The notes below the pieces were generated by a model. It had not been told where the DNA came from. It worked only from the letters and a program-made list of their open reading frames with translations, and did not search any database. From Christensenella sp. UBA7102 (GTDB taxonomy: Bacteria; Bacillota; Clostridia; Christensenellales; UBA1750), in NCBI GenBank assembly GCA_002492415.1, contig DKYK01000058.1:1-17774 (forward strand): a stretch of 17,774 bases of DNA. The letters are read 5' to 3'. Positions 7,356-12,768 of this stretch are shown here, in pieces. A program made the position numbers and the translations under genes. How positions within the stretch are numbered: the stretch's first letter is position 1; every line of letters starts with the position of its first letter.

Positions 7356-7385
7356 ATTATAGCATGGAACGGCCGCCCTTGGCAG
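7356..7385 (-). promoter_or_regulatory. Sigma-A promoter of the six-gene operon
   Basis: On the minus strand TATAAT (7361-7356) is perfect and is preceded by TGC, an extended -10. CTGCCA (7385-7380, 4/6) lies 18 bp upstream. The start should be near 7349, about 24 nt before the YjjG-like ATG. It faces away from the RNA promoter at 7456-7484. Confidence 0.8.
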
Positions 7386-7455
7386 CACAGGTCCGACTGC
7401 GCCACAAATTTTCTCTTATTTTTAACATATATGAAAACTTTTTGTCCGGAAGCTG

Positions 7456-7484
7456 TTGCTTTTTTTCGTGAAAACGTTTATAAT
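7456..7484 (+). promoter_or_regulatory. Sigma-A promoter of the structured RNA and zinc-ribbon gene
   Basis: TTGCTT (7456-7461) is followed after 17 bp by a perfect TATAAT (7479-7484). Predicted start is near 7491, just before the first pairing arm of the RNA, which leaves a leader of about 265 nt before the zinc-ribbon ATG at 7757. Confidence 0.8.
7469..7482 (+). promoter_or_regulatory. cre-like operator overlapping the -10 box
   Basis: TGAAAACGTTTATA matches 13 of 14 positions of the CcpA cre consensus TGWAARCGYTWNCW and covers the spacer and -10 box of the promoter at 7456-7484. A bound repressor would block RNA polymerase. The GAAAACGTTT core is shared with the site at 393-404. The assignment to CcpA is inference; any LacI-family regulator could fit. 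Confidence 0.45.
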
Positions 7485-7492
7485 ATTCCCAG

Positions 7493-7727
7493 TTGCTCAA
7501 AGGCAGCGCGAGGTCTGTGGTTGAAAGTCGAGGCCAGACGCGGGCAAAGCGATCCACATAAGCCGGTAAAATTGCCGGTGAACATGGCGCGTTCTAGGAG
7601 TAAGTCCAACCGGGATGCTTATCCCGAGAGAAGCAGTAGTGGGGGCGGAGACACCGCTAAGAGCGAACCTTCCAGTTGGCGGGTGTGGGGGCAAAGACCA
7701 GGTCAGCTCGAATTGCCGGGGAAGCAG
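7493..7727 (+). ncRNA. Structured RNA of about 235 nt (leader or stand-alone), class uncertain
   Basis: The stretch between the promoter and the zinc-ribbon gene codes for no convincing protein but folds as a closed domain. Its ends pair in three short helices: 7493-7497 with 7723-7727 (one G-U), 7502-7505 with 7714-7717, and 7509-7512 with 7707-7710. Inside are GTCTG 7513-7517 / CAGAC 7535-7539; a hairpin 7563-7568 / 7573-7578; GAAC 7580-7583 / GTTC 7591-7594; CCAAC 7606-7610 / GTTGG 7675-7679 enclosing the perfect hairpin CGGGAT-gctt-ATCCCG (7611-7626) and GCGG 7645-7648 / CCGC 7654-7657. GGTCT 7512-7516 can alternatively pair with AGACC 7695-7699. No T-tract ends it, so it is probably co-transcribed with the protein gene. 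Size and multi-branched form recall the raiA RNA class of Firmicutes, but I could not compare it with the consensus. Its sequence does not show the hallmark motifs of RNase P, tmRNA, SRP RNA or the common riboswitches. Confidence 0.6.
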
Positions 7728-7756
7728 CAGAGAAATCATCGGAGGGATACCTTACC

Positions 7757-8047
7757 ATGTACGAAGACAAGACTTTAGTTTGCAGAGACTGTGGCGCCGA
7801 GTTCGTTTTCACCGCGGGTGAACAGGCTTTCTACGCCGAAAAGGGCTTCCAGAATGAGCCTTCCCGCTGCAAGGCGTGCCGCGATGCTCGCAAGGCCAAC
7901 GGCGGCGCTCGCCGTGACGATTCCCGTCCCCGCGAGATGTACGACGCCATCTGCGCCGAGTGCGGCAAGCCCACCAAGATCCCCTTCCTCCCCAAGAACG
8001 ACCGTCCGGTTTACTGCAGCGAGTGCTACCAGGCTCGCAGAGGTTAA
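7757..8047 (+). CDS. Double zinc-ribbon protein
   Basis: A 96-residue protein with two four-cysteine zinc ribbons: C9-x2-C12 with C38-x2-C41, and C66-x2-C69 with C87-x2-C90. The first unit carries the segment EFVFTAGEQAFYAEKGF and NEPSRCKACR, a widespread clostridial 'probable zinc-ribbon' type; a basic linker (about residues 42-60) joins the second. The basic linker and ribbons suggest nucleic-acid or ribosome binding, but no function is established for the family. GGAGGG (7741-7746) lies 10 nt before the ATG at 7757. An open frame runs further upstream to 7676, but that part lies in the folded RNA and has no ribosome binding site. It is the only protein of its transcript, between the promoter at 7456 and the terminator at 8077-8113, and may be controlled by or work with the RNA leader. 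Confidence 0.9.
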   Translation: MYEDKTLVCRDCGAEFVFTAGEQAFYAEKGFQNEPSRCKACRDARKANGGARRDDSRPREMYDAICAECGKPTKIPFLPKNDRPVYCSECYQARRG

Positions 8048-8076
8048 TCCCCTCCGCCATCGCTTGAAGAAACACG

Positions 8077-8113
8077 AAAATCCCGAACACCACCCGGTGC
8101 TCGGGATTTTTTT
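8077..8113. terminator. Bidirectional rho-independent terminator
   Basis: Stem ATCCCGA (8080-8086) / TCGGGAT (8101-8107), continued after an A-C mismatch by CACC (8088-8091) / GGTG (8096-8099). Seven T follow on the plus strand (8107-8113) for the zinc-ribbon gene, and AAAA (8077-8080) gives a T-tract on the minus strand for the small gene ending at 8119. Confidence 0.93.
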
Positions 8114-8118
8114 GTCCA

Positions 8119-8316
8119 TTACAGCAGCTCCAGCGCGCGCTTGTAGAGCGGATCCAGCGCGCAGCCGCAGGCGCCGCATTCCGCGTCGGCCTGCGCAATG
8201 GCCGCGACGAGCGCTTCCCGATCCGCCGTGCCGTCCAGCCATTGCCGCGCAGGGATGGCGATCAGTTCCCAGCCGGAGGCGACAAAGGCCTCCATAATCG
8301 TGCGGAGTTCTTCCAT
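8119..8316 (-). CDS. Small protein of unknown function (65 residues)
   Basis: I do not recognise this protein. It is 65 residues, acidic and mostly helical in appearance. An MEELRTIMEAFVASGWELIAIPARQWLDG half is followed by an alanine-rich helix and the cysteine motif ECGACGCALDPLYKRALELL; the C-x2-C-x-C group could bind a metal. The gene looks real: AAAGGAGG lies 6-7 nt before the ATG at 8316, and a terminator directly follows the TAA. It is 39 nt downstream of nagB on the same strand and probably shares its transcript. The gap holds a 12-bp palindrome GGAGAAATCTCC at 8334-8345 that could form a small mRNA hairpin between the two genes. A connection to amino-sugar metabolism is suggested only by position. 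Confidence 0.7.
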   Translation of the reverse strand: MEELRTIMEAFVASGWELIAIPARQWLDGTADREALVAAIAQADAECGACGCALDPLYKRALELL

Positions 8317-8355
8317 ATAGGCCCTCCTTTCCCGGAGAAATCTCCCCGTCTTTAC

Positions 8356-9087
8356 TCATCTGCTGAGCAGGCTTGCGGCGTCTGCGTCCAGCAGAATGGT
8401 TGCGTGGCGGTGCATTTGCAGGATGGACGCGGGCGCCATTGGATCCACCGGGCCCTCGACCATGGCGCGCACGGCGGCCGCCTTGTTGCCGCCGGTGGCC
8501 ACCAGCACGATGCGCTTTGCCTGCATGATGGAAGCAATGCCCATGGTCAGCGCGTGGCTGGGCATGGACGCGCCGTCCTCAAAGAAGCGGCGATTGTCGC
8601 GCAGCGTCTGCGCGGAGAGCTTGACGCAGTAGCTGTGGGTGGTGAACACCGCGGCGGGTTCGTTAAAGCCGATGTGCCCGTTCGCGCCCAGGCCCAGCAG
8701 CTGCAGGTCCAGTTGCCCGGCGGCGGCGATGGCGGCGTCATAGGCGGCGCACTCCGCGTCCAAATCCTGCGCCAGGCCGTTGGGGATGTGGATGCTGTCC
8801 TGCGGCACGTTGATGTGGCTGAACAGGTTCTCCTGCATAAAGCGGCGGTAGGAGCAGGGGTGGTCGGGGCCAAGGCCCACATATTCATCCAGATTATAGG
8901 TCGTCACATTCTTAAAGTCGATGACGCCGCGGTGCCACATGGCGATCAGCTCGCGATAAATGGGCAGCGGCGTGGAGCCCGTGGCCAGGCCCAGCACGCT
9001 TCCGGGCTTGTCGATGACCTGACCGGCGATGAGCATCGCCGCCGCCGCGGACGCAAGGTCGCCGTTGGGGTAGACGCATACGTTCAT
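8356..9087 (-). CDS. nagB: Glucosamine-6-phosphate deaminase
   Basis: A 243-residue cytosolic enzyme that converts glucosamine-6-phosphate to fructose-6-phosphate and ammonia, the entry of amino sugars into glycolysis. The phosphate loop GLATGSTPLPIY (33-44), the NLDEYVGL motif with D67 (general base) and GLGANGHIGFNEP (132-144) with H138 and E143 are all present. The length of about 240 matches the short Gram-positive form, without the allosteric tail of the E. coli enzyme. GGAGG at 9097-9101 is 9 nt before the ATG at 9087. No nagA or transporter is adjacent. The upstream intergenic region is occupied by the DnaA-box cluster; a TATCAT near 9120 could be a -10, but no good -35 accompanies it. 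Confidence 0.95.
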   Translation of the reverse strand: MNVCVYPNGDLASAAAAMLIAGQVIDKPGSVLGLATGSTPLPIYRELIAMWHRGVIDFKNVTTYNLDEYVGLGPDHPCSYRRFMQENLFSHINVPQDSIHIPNGLAQDLDAECAAYDAAIAAAGQLDLQLLGLGANGHIGFNEPAAVFTTHSYCVKLSAQTLRDNRRFFEDGASMPSHALTMGIASIMQAKRIVLVATGGNKAAAVRAMVEGPVDPMAPASILQMHRHATILLDADAASLLSR

Positions 9088-9163
9088 GGGTGCAATCCTC
9101 CGTTTCTCTCTGTTTCTGTATGATAAACTACGATTTGTTTGCCTTCACAGCGTTGACACATTT

Positions 9164-9361
9164 TTATCCCCGGTTTTATCCACAGGCCGCGAGCTCTATC
9201 CACAGCGGATTTCCACTTTTCCACAAACACGTGTGCAAACTGTGGAAAACTCTTTTCCGCATCCGACATACTGTTTTATCCACAAAAGCTGTGGATCAAC
9301 TGTGGATAACCTCGCCGCACCATGGGGATATTGTGAGATAATTTGTCAATCCTGTGGAAAA
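9164..9361. other. DnaA-box cluster, candidate oriC or DnaA-titration site
   Basis: The gap between nagB and rlmH holds many copies of the DnaA box TTATCCACA. Perfect boxes lie at 9176-9184 (+), 9276-9284 (+) and 9301-9309 (-). One-mismatch boxes lie at 9196-9204 (+), 9217-9225 (+), 9241-9249 (-), 9290-9298 (-) and 9353-9361 (-); a two-mismatch copy is at 9164-9172 (+). Plus-oriented boxes fill the left and middle, minus-oriented boxes the right. An AT-richer stretch (9325-9390) adjoins the right side and could be an unwinding element. rlmH, htrA and walJ, which lie within about 100 kb of oriC in Bacillus, are next door. Against a working origin, dnaA/dnaN are not in the window and genes on both sides point the same way. 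Confidence 0.8.
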
Positions 9362-9379
9362 AATGCCCAATTTCGGTCT

Positions 9380-9853
9380 TTATTTGTGATATGGCTCTCC
9401 CGACGCAATGCGGCAGGCGCGGTAGAGCTGCTCGAGGAACACCACGCGCATCATCTGATGGGGAAAGGTCAATGTGGAAAAGGAGACGCGCTCGTCGGCG
9501 CGCGCGTAGACCGCGGGCGACAAACCGAGCGATCCGCCGATGACGAACACCAGCCGGCCGCGCTGCATGATGCGCTCCACATGCTGCGCAAAGCCCTCGG
9601 AGGTGTAGGTCCTGCCCTCCACCGCCAGCGCGATCACCACGTCGTCCGGGCGAATTTTGGCCAGAATGCGCTCGCCCTCTGTCTGCAGCACCTGCGCGTT
9701 GGCGCCGGGGCTGGGGTGGGCGGGCTCGGGCGCGTCGGGCACCTCGACGACCTCCACCTGGCCGTAGCGCGTCAGGCGCTTGAGATATTCTTCACAGGCG
9801 TCCCGCCAATACTTCTCTTTAAGGCGGCCGACGCACAGCAACACCGCGCGCAT
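9380..9853 (-). CDS. rlmH: 23S rRNA (pseudouridine1915-N3)-methyltransferase RlmH
   Basis: A 157-residue SPOUT-fold enzyme that uses SAM to methylate pseudouridine 1915 in helix 69 of 23S rRNA in the 70S ribosome. The conserved trefoil-knot motifs are present: VIALAVEGRTYTSEGFA, FVIGGSLGLS (SAM loop), LSFSTLTFPHQMMR-type segment and the C-terminal LEQLYRACRIASGEPYHK. The length matches the family (155-160). The ATG at 9853 overlaps by one base the TAA of the protease gene upstream (TAATG), and GGAGG at 9863-9867 lies 9 nt away, so the two are translationally coupled. No terminator hairpin is evident downstream before the DnaA-box cluster. Because this gene lies near oriC in several Firmicutes (it is also the SCCmec target orfX in Staphylococcus), its position supports an origin-proximal location. 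Confidence 0.96.
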   Translation of the reverse strand: MRAVLLCVGRLKEKYWRDACEEYLKRLTRYGQVEVVEVPDAPEPAHPSPGANAQVLQTEGERILAKIRPDDVVIALAVEGRTYTSEGFAQHVERIMQRGRLVFVIGGSLGLSPAVYARADERVSFSTLTFPHQMMRVVFLEQLYRACRIASGEPYHK

Positions 9854-10818
9854 TACGCCGCACCTCCCCACATGGAGATGCCGGAGCGCGCGTATTGGAT
9901 CGCGATGCACACCGCCGCCAATAGCAGCGGCGACCAGGCCAGCGGATGGACGCTCTCCTGCGCGCGCGTCACGGGCCGCTCCCTGCGCGCGCGCGTGGCG
10001 GCCCACAGCAGCGCCAGGAACAGCGCCGTGCCCGCGCCGAAGGAGAACAGCAGCATCAGCGCGCTGATCGCCATCATCAGCGGCTGCTGCGTCAGCATCG
10101 CGGAGGCATCCATGCCCGTCATGCCCTGCGAGGCCTGCAGGATGGCGCCGGAAAAGTAGGAAATGACCAGAGCGATGCCGTTCTGGATCAGGTGCCACAG
10201 CATGGTGACCCACACCGAGCGCGTCCAGTAGGCCACCAGACACAGCCCGATGCCCAGCAGCACGTGTCCGGGCAGCGCGGCCAGCTGGCCGTGCACCAGG
10301 CCAAACAGGCAGCCGCCCAGCACAACGGCGGCCCAGGGTGGCAGGCGGCGGTGCAGCGCGGGCTGCAGCACGCCGCGGAAGAAGGCCTCCTCGCACAGCG
10401 CCGGGATCAGCGCGATGACGAGCAGACCGACGGCCAGCTGCCCTCCCGTCTGCGGCGGCGCGATGGTTTGCTGGACCTGTCCCAGCCCCAGCGCGCCCAG
10501 CAGCAGCGTCCACAGCACCGTAACGCCGTTGATCGCAAAATACGAGCAGCAGGCCAGCGGCGCCACCAGCAGCAGCTCCGGGCCGGGTCTGCGCACCCAC
10601 AGCGCGCGCGCCGCGGGGCGTCCTGCGGGCGTGCAGCACCACAGCAGCGCGGGCAGCACGATGACCCCGAATTCCACCAACGCCATATAGGCGGCGTAGC
10701 CCGCGCCGTACGGGGCCAGCTCTGCCTTGGCAAAGAGTCTGGGCACGATCATCAGCAGCACAGGAATCAGCGCGTACAGCGCGTTAATCGTGAGCAGTTG
10801 TCTGGATTCCCGATTCAT
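9853..10818 (-). CDS. CPBP family intramembrane metalloprotease
   Basis: A 321-residue polytopic membrane protein of the CPBP/Abi (Rce1-like) family, which includes CAAX proteases and bacteriocin-immunity proteins. The catalytic signature is complete: EEAFFR (E143, E144, R148), FGLVHG with H176, and HLIQN with H209 and N213. About eight hydrophobic segments are seen, with four after residue 120 forming the family core, and an extra C-terminal helix. The start at 10818 (MNRESRQ) has AGGTGA about 5 nt upstream; an in-frame start at 10848 would lie before the predicted transcription start. It has its own promoter (10837-10865) and is coupled to rlmH by overlapping stop and start codons. It lies between htrA and rlmH, a position that makes an envelope-quality role plausible. 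Its substrate is unknown. Confidence 0.88.
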   Translation of the reverse strand: MNRESRQLLTINALYALIPVLLMIVPRLFAKAELAPYGAGYAAYMALVEFGVIVLPALLWCCTPAGRPAARALWVRRPGPELLLVAPLACCSYFAINGVTVLWTLLLGALGLGQVQQTIAPPQTGGQLAVGLLVIALIPALCEEAFFRGVLQPALHRRLPPWAAVVLGGCLFGLVHGQLAALPGHVLLGIGLCLVAYWTRSVWVTMLWHLIQNGIALVISYFSGAILQASQGMTGMDASAMLTQQPLMMAISALMLLFSFGAGTALFLALLWAATRARRERPVTRAQESVHPLAWSPLLLAAVCIAIQYARSGISMWGGAA

Positions 10819-10836
10819 TGCACTCACCTCGGCCTC

Positions 10837-10865
10837 ATTATACCCCAACTGCGCGGCGCTGTCGA
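10837..10865 (-). promoter_or_regulatory. Sigma-A promoter of the protease-rlmH unit
   Basis: TCGACA (10865-10860, 5/6) and perfect TATAAT (10842-10837) on the minus strand are separated by 17 bp. The expected start near 10830 falls at the ribosome binding site itself, so the mRNA leader would be only about 12 nt. Confidence 0.85.
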
Positions 10866-10879
10866 GTGCGGGTCTGGCG

Positions 10880-11920
10880 TTACCGGCTGGCGGTGAGCAC
10901 GGGGGCGACGGTGCGCGTCTGGCCGTCGCGGACGACCGTCAGCTCCAACTGCTGGCCCACCTTGTGGGTGAGCAGCGCATAGCGCAGGTCGAGCAGCGAA
11001 TCACAGGTTCTTCCGTCGGCGGAGAGTATGATGTCGCCGGTGCGCAGGCCCGCGCGCTGCGCCGCGCCCGCAGGCTCCACGTCGATGACGTACAGGCCCG
11101 TGGTCATGGAGCTGGCCGCGTCGTAGTAGCGGGCGATCTCGCTGTCAAACAGGTAGGCGCCCAGTTGCGGGGTGACGTACTGCCCATCCTCCAGAAAGTG
11201 CCGCACGATGGGCCGGGCGATGTCGATGGGGATGGCAAAGCCGATGCCCGCCGCCTCCTCCACGCGTACCGTGACAATGCCGATGACCTCGCCCCGCGCG
11301 TTGAGCAGCGGCCCGCCGGAATTGCCTGGATTGATGGCCACGTCGGTCTGAATCAGCTGCTCCATGAAGGCGGAACTGCCCTGAGAGGGCACCTGCAGCG
11401 TGCGGTTGAGCGCGCTGACGATGCCGCCGGTGACGGTGTGCTGGAACTGCAGCGCCAGGGGAGTGCCGATGGCCACCACCTCTTCCCCCACGCGCACTTC
11501 TTCCACACTGCCCATCTTGGCGGCGGTGTAGCCGCTTCCCTCGGCCTTTAAGATCGCCAGATCCAGCGCCGCGCTGCTCCATACGGCCCGGGCGGATTCC
11601 CGCGAGCCGTCGGAGAAGATCAGCGCCACCTCGCTGCCCTGCGAGGCGACATGGTGGTTGGTCAGTATGTATCCGTCCTCGCTTACGATTACGCCCGAAC
11701 CAATGCCCTGCCTGCCGTCCTGCACGCTGGCCACACCCACCACCGAGGGCGACAGCCGCTCCACCATGTCGGCCAGGCTCTCGGGCGCAACGCTGCTCTG
11801 GCGCTCAATCACAGGGGTGTTCTGCGGCGCGCCGGGCTGGGGCGCGCACGCAAAAAGGACTGCCGACGCGCACAGCGCGGCCAGCAGCCCAGTCCATCGC
11901 AATACCTTCTTCAATTCCAC
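10880..11920 (-). CDS. htrA: HtrA/DegP-type serine protease, probable lipoprotein
   Basis: A 346-residue trypsin-like protease with a C-terminal PDZ domain, which degrades misfolded proteins outside the membrane. The triad is H90 (TNHHVA), D120 (ALDLAIL) and S201 (NPGNSGGPL); the PDZ domain spans about 250-340 with AGLRTGDIILSADG. The N-terminus has a short basic start, a hydrophobic core and LFAC (residues 22-25), a good lipobox, so it should be lipidated at C25, whereas most Firmicute HtrAs are held by a transmembrane helix. The start is a GTG at 11920 with AAGGGAG close upstream (3-4 nt); TTG at 11914 has better spacing and would change little. It follows walJ by 28 nt, matching the walJ-htrA order near the walRK operon in Bacillus, though walRK is not in this window. 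Confidence 0.93.
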   Translation of the reverse strand: MELKKVLRWTGLLAALCASAVLFACAPQPGAPQNTPVIERQSSVAPESLADMVERLSPSVVGVASVQDGRQGIGSGVIVSEDGYILTNHHVASQGSEVALIFSDGSRESARAVWSSAALDLAILKAEGSGYTAAKMGSVEEVRVGEEVVAIGTPLALQFQHTVTGGIVSALNRTLQVPSQGSSAFMEQLIQTDVAINPGNSGGPLLNARGEVIGIVTVRVEEAAGIGFAIPIDIARPIVRHFLEDGQYVTPQLGAYLFDSEIARYYDAASSMTTGLYVIDVEPAGAAQRAGLRTGDIILSADGRTCDSLLDLRYALLTHKVGQQLELTVVRDGQTRTVAPVLTASR

Positions 11921-11948
11921 CGTCTCCCTTGCGCGAAAATTCCTCCGC

Positions 11949-12743
11949 TCACAGGGAGACCGCCTCGGCGGCCCGGTCGGGGTAGGTCATGCGGATGAGC
12001 ACATCGCTGCCCACCTGCGCGCCGTAGTCCTCCACGATGTGCGCCACCGTGGAATAGGCCAGCTCCGGCACGTTGTTTTCCTCGCTCAGGTGTCCCAGGT
12101 ACACTTGCGGCCTGCACGACCGCAGCAGCGCGGTCAGCGCCTGACCGCAGGCCTCGTTGGACAGATGCCCGTGCCGGGACAGGATGCGCCGCTTGAGCCG
12201 CTCGGGGTACGAGCCGTCGCGCAGCATCTGCACGTCGTGATTCGCCTCCAGCAACAGCACGTCCGAGCCCTCTACCCTGCTCAGGAGTTCGGCGTTAGTA
12301 TGCCCCAGGTCGGTCAGTACCGATACCCGTTTCCCGCCGCAGGTGAGACAGTAGCCCGTGGGCTGCGCCGCGTCGTGCGGTATGGAAAAGGGCGCCACGT
12401 TGACCCGATCGATGTAAAAATCCTGCTCGGGGGTAAAGACGCAGCGCTGCCGCGCGGGGATCTCCCCCACTTTTTCGGCCATCGCCTCCCAGGTACCCTC
12501 GCTGGCGTAGACCTCCATGCCGTACTTGCGCGCCAACACCCCCACACCGCGGATGTGATCGATGTGTTCGTGGGTCACCAGCAGCGCGCGCACCTTGCTC
12601 ATGTCAAAGCCCTGCGCGCGCGCCGCCGCTTCCAGCGCCCTGCCGGTGCGCCCCGCGTCGATGAGCAGCAGCGTCTCTCCGAACGCCGCCAGCGCGCTGT
12701 TGCCCGTCGAGCCGCTGAACAACGGCAGAAATTCCAAATTCAT
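11949..12743 (-). CDS. walJ: Metallo-beta-lactamase fold hydrolase WalJ/YycJ
   Basis: A 264-residue cytosolic MBL-fold protein of the YycJ/WalJ type, a nuclease-like enzyme implicated in coordinating cell division with DNA replication and repair in Gram-positives. The metal motif THEHIDH (HxHxDH) is near residue 57, SVLTDLGHT is the second ligand region, and a GHLSEENN segment near the C-terminus supplies a late histidine. The N-terminus MNLEFLPLFSGSTGNSALA matches the family start. AGAGGA (12753-12758) is 9 nt before the ATG at 12743, whereas the longer frame from 12851 overlaps the serine-hydrolase gene. It lies 25 nt after that gene and 28 nt before htrA, all on one strand, so the three probably share a transcript from 13699-13727. 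Confidence 0.92.
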   Translation of the reverse strand: MNLEFLPLFSGSTGNSALAAFGETLLLIDAGRTGRALEAAARAQGFDMSKVRALLVTHEHIDHIRGVGVLARKYGMEVYASEGTWEAMAEKVGEIPARQRCVFTPEQDFYIDRVNVAPFSIPHDAAQPTGYCLTCGGKRVSVLTDLGHTNAELLSRVEGSDVLLLEANHDVQMLRDGSYPERLKRRILSRHGHLSNEACGQALTALLRSCRPQVYLGHLSEENNVPELAYSTVAHIVEDYGAQVGSDVLIRMTYPDRAAEAVSL

Positions 12744-12768
12744 GCCCAAGATTCCTCTGTCGGTATTT

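Noticed and set aside
7491..7756. RNase P RNA, tmRNA, SRP RNA or a known riboswitch
   Set aside because: None of the hallmark conserved stretches of these RNAs could be found by eye, so no established class was assigned.
7676..7756. N-terminal extension of the zinc-ribbon protein from 7676
   Set aside because: The extension overlaps the folded RNA and ribosome site; the ATG at 7757 follows GGAGGG at a normal spacing and starts the conserved MYEDKTLVC sequence.
9946..10896. Plus-strand frame opposite the CPBP protease
   Set aside because: Low-complexity Q/R/H-rich shadow of a gene with a complete EEAFFR / FGLVHG / HLIQN signature.
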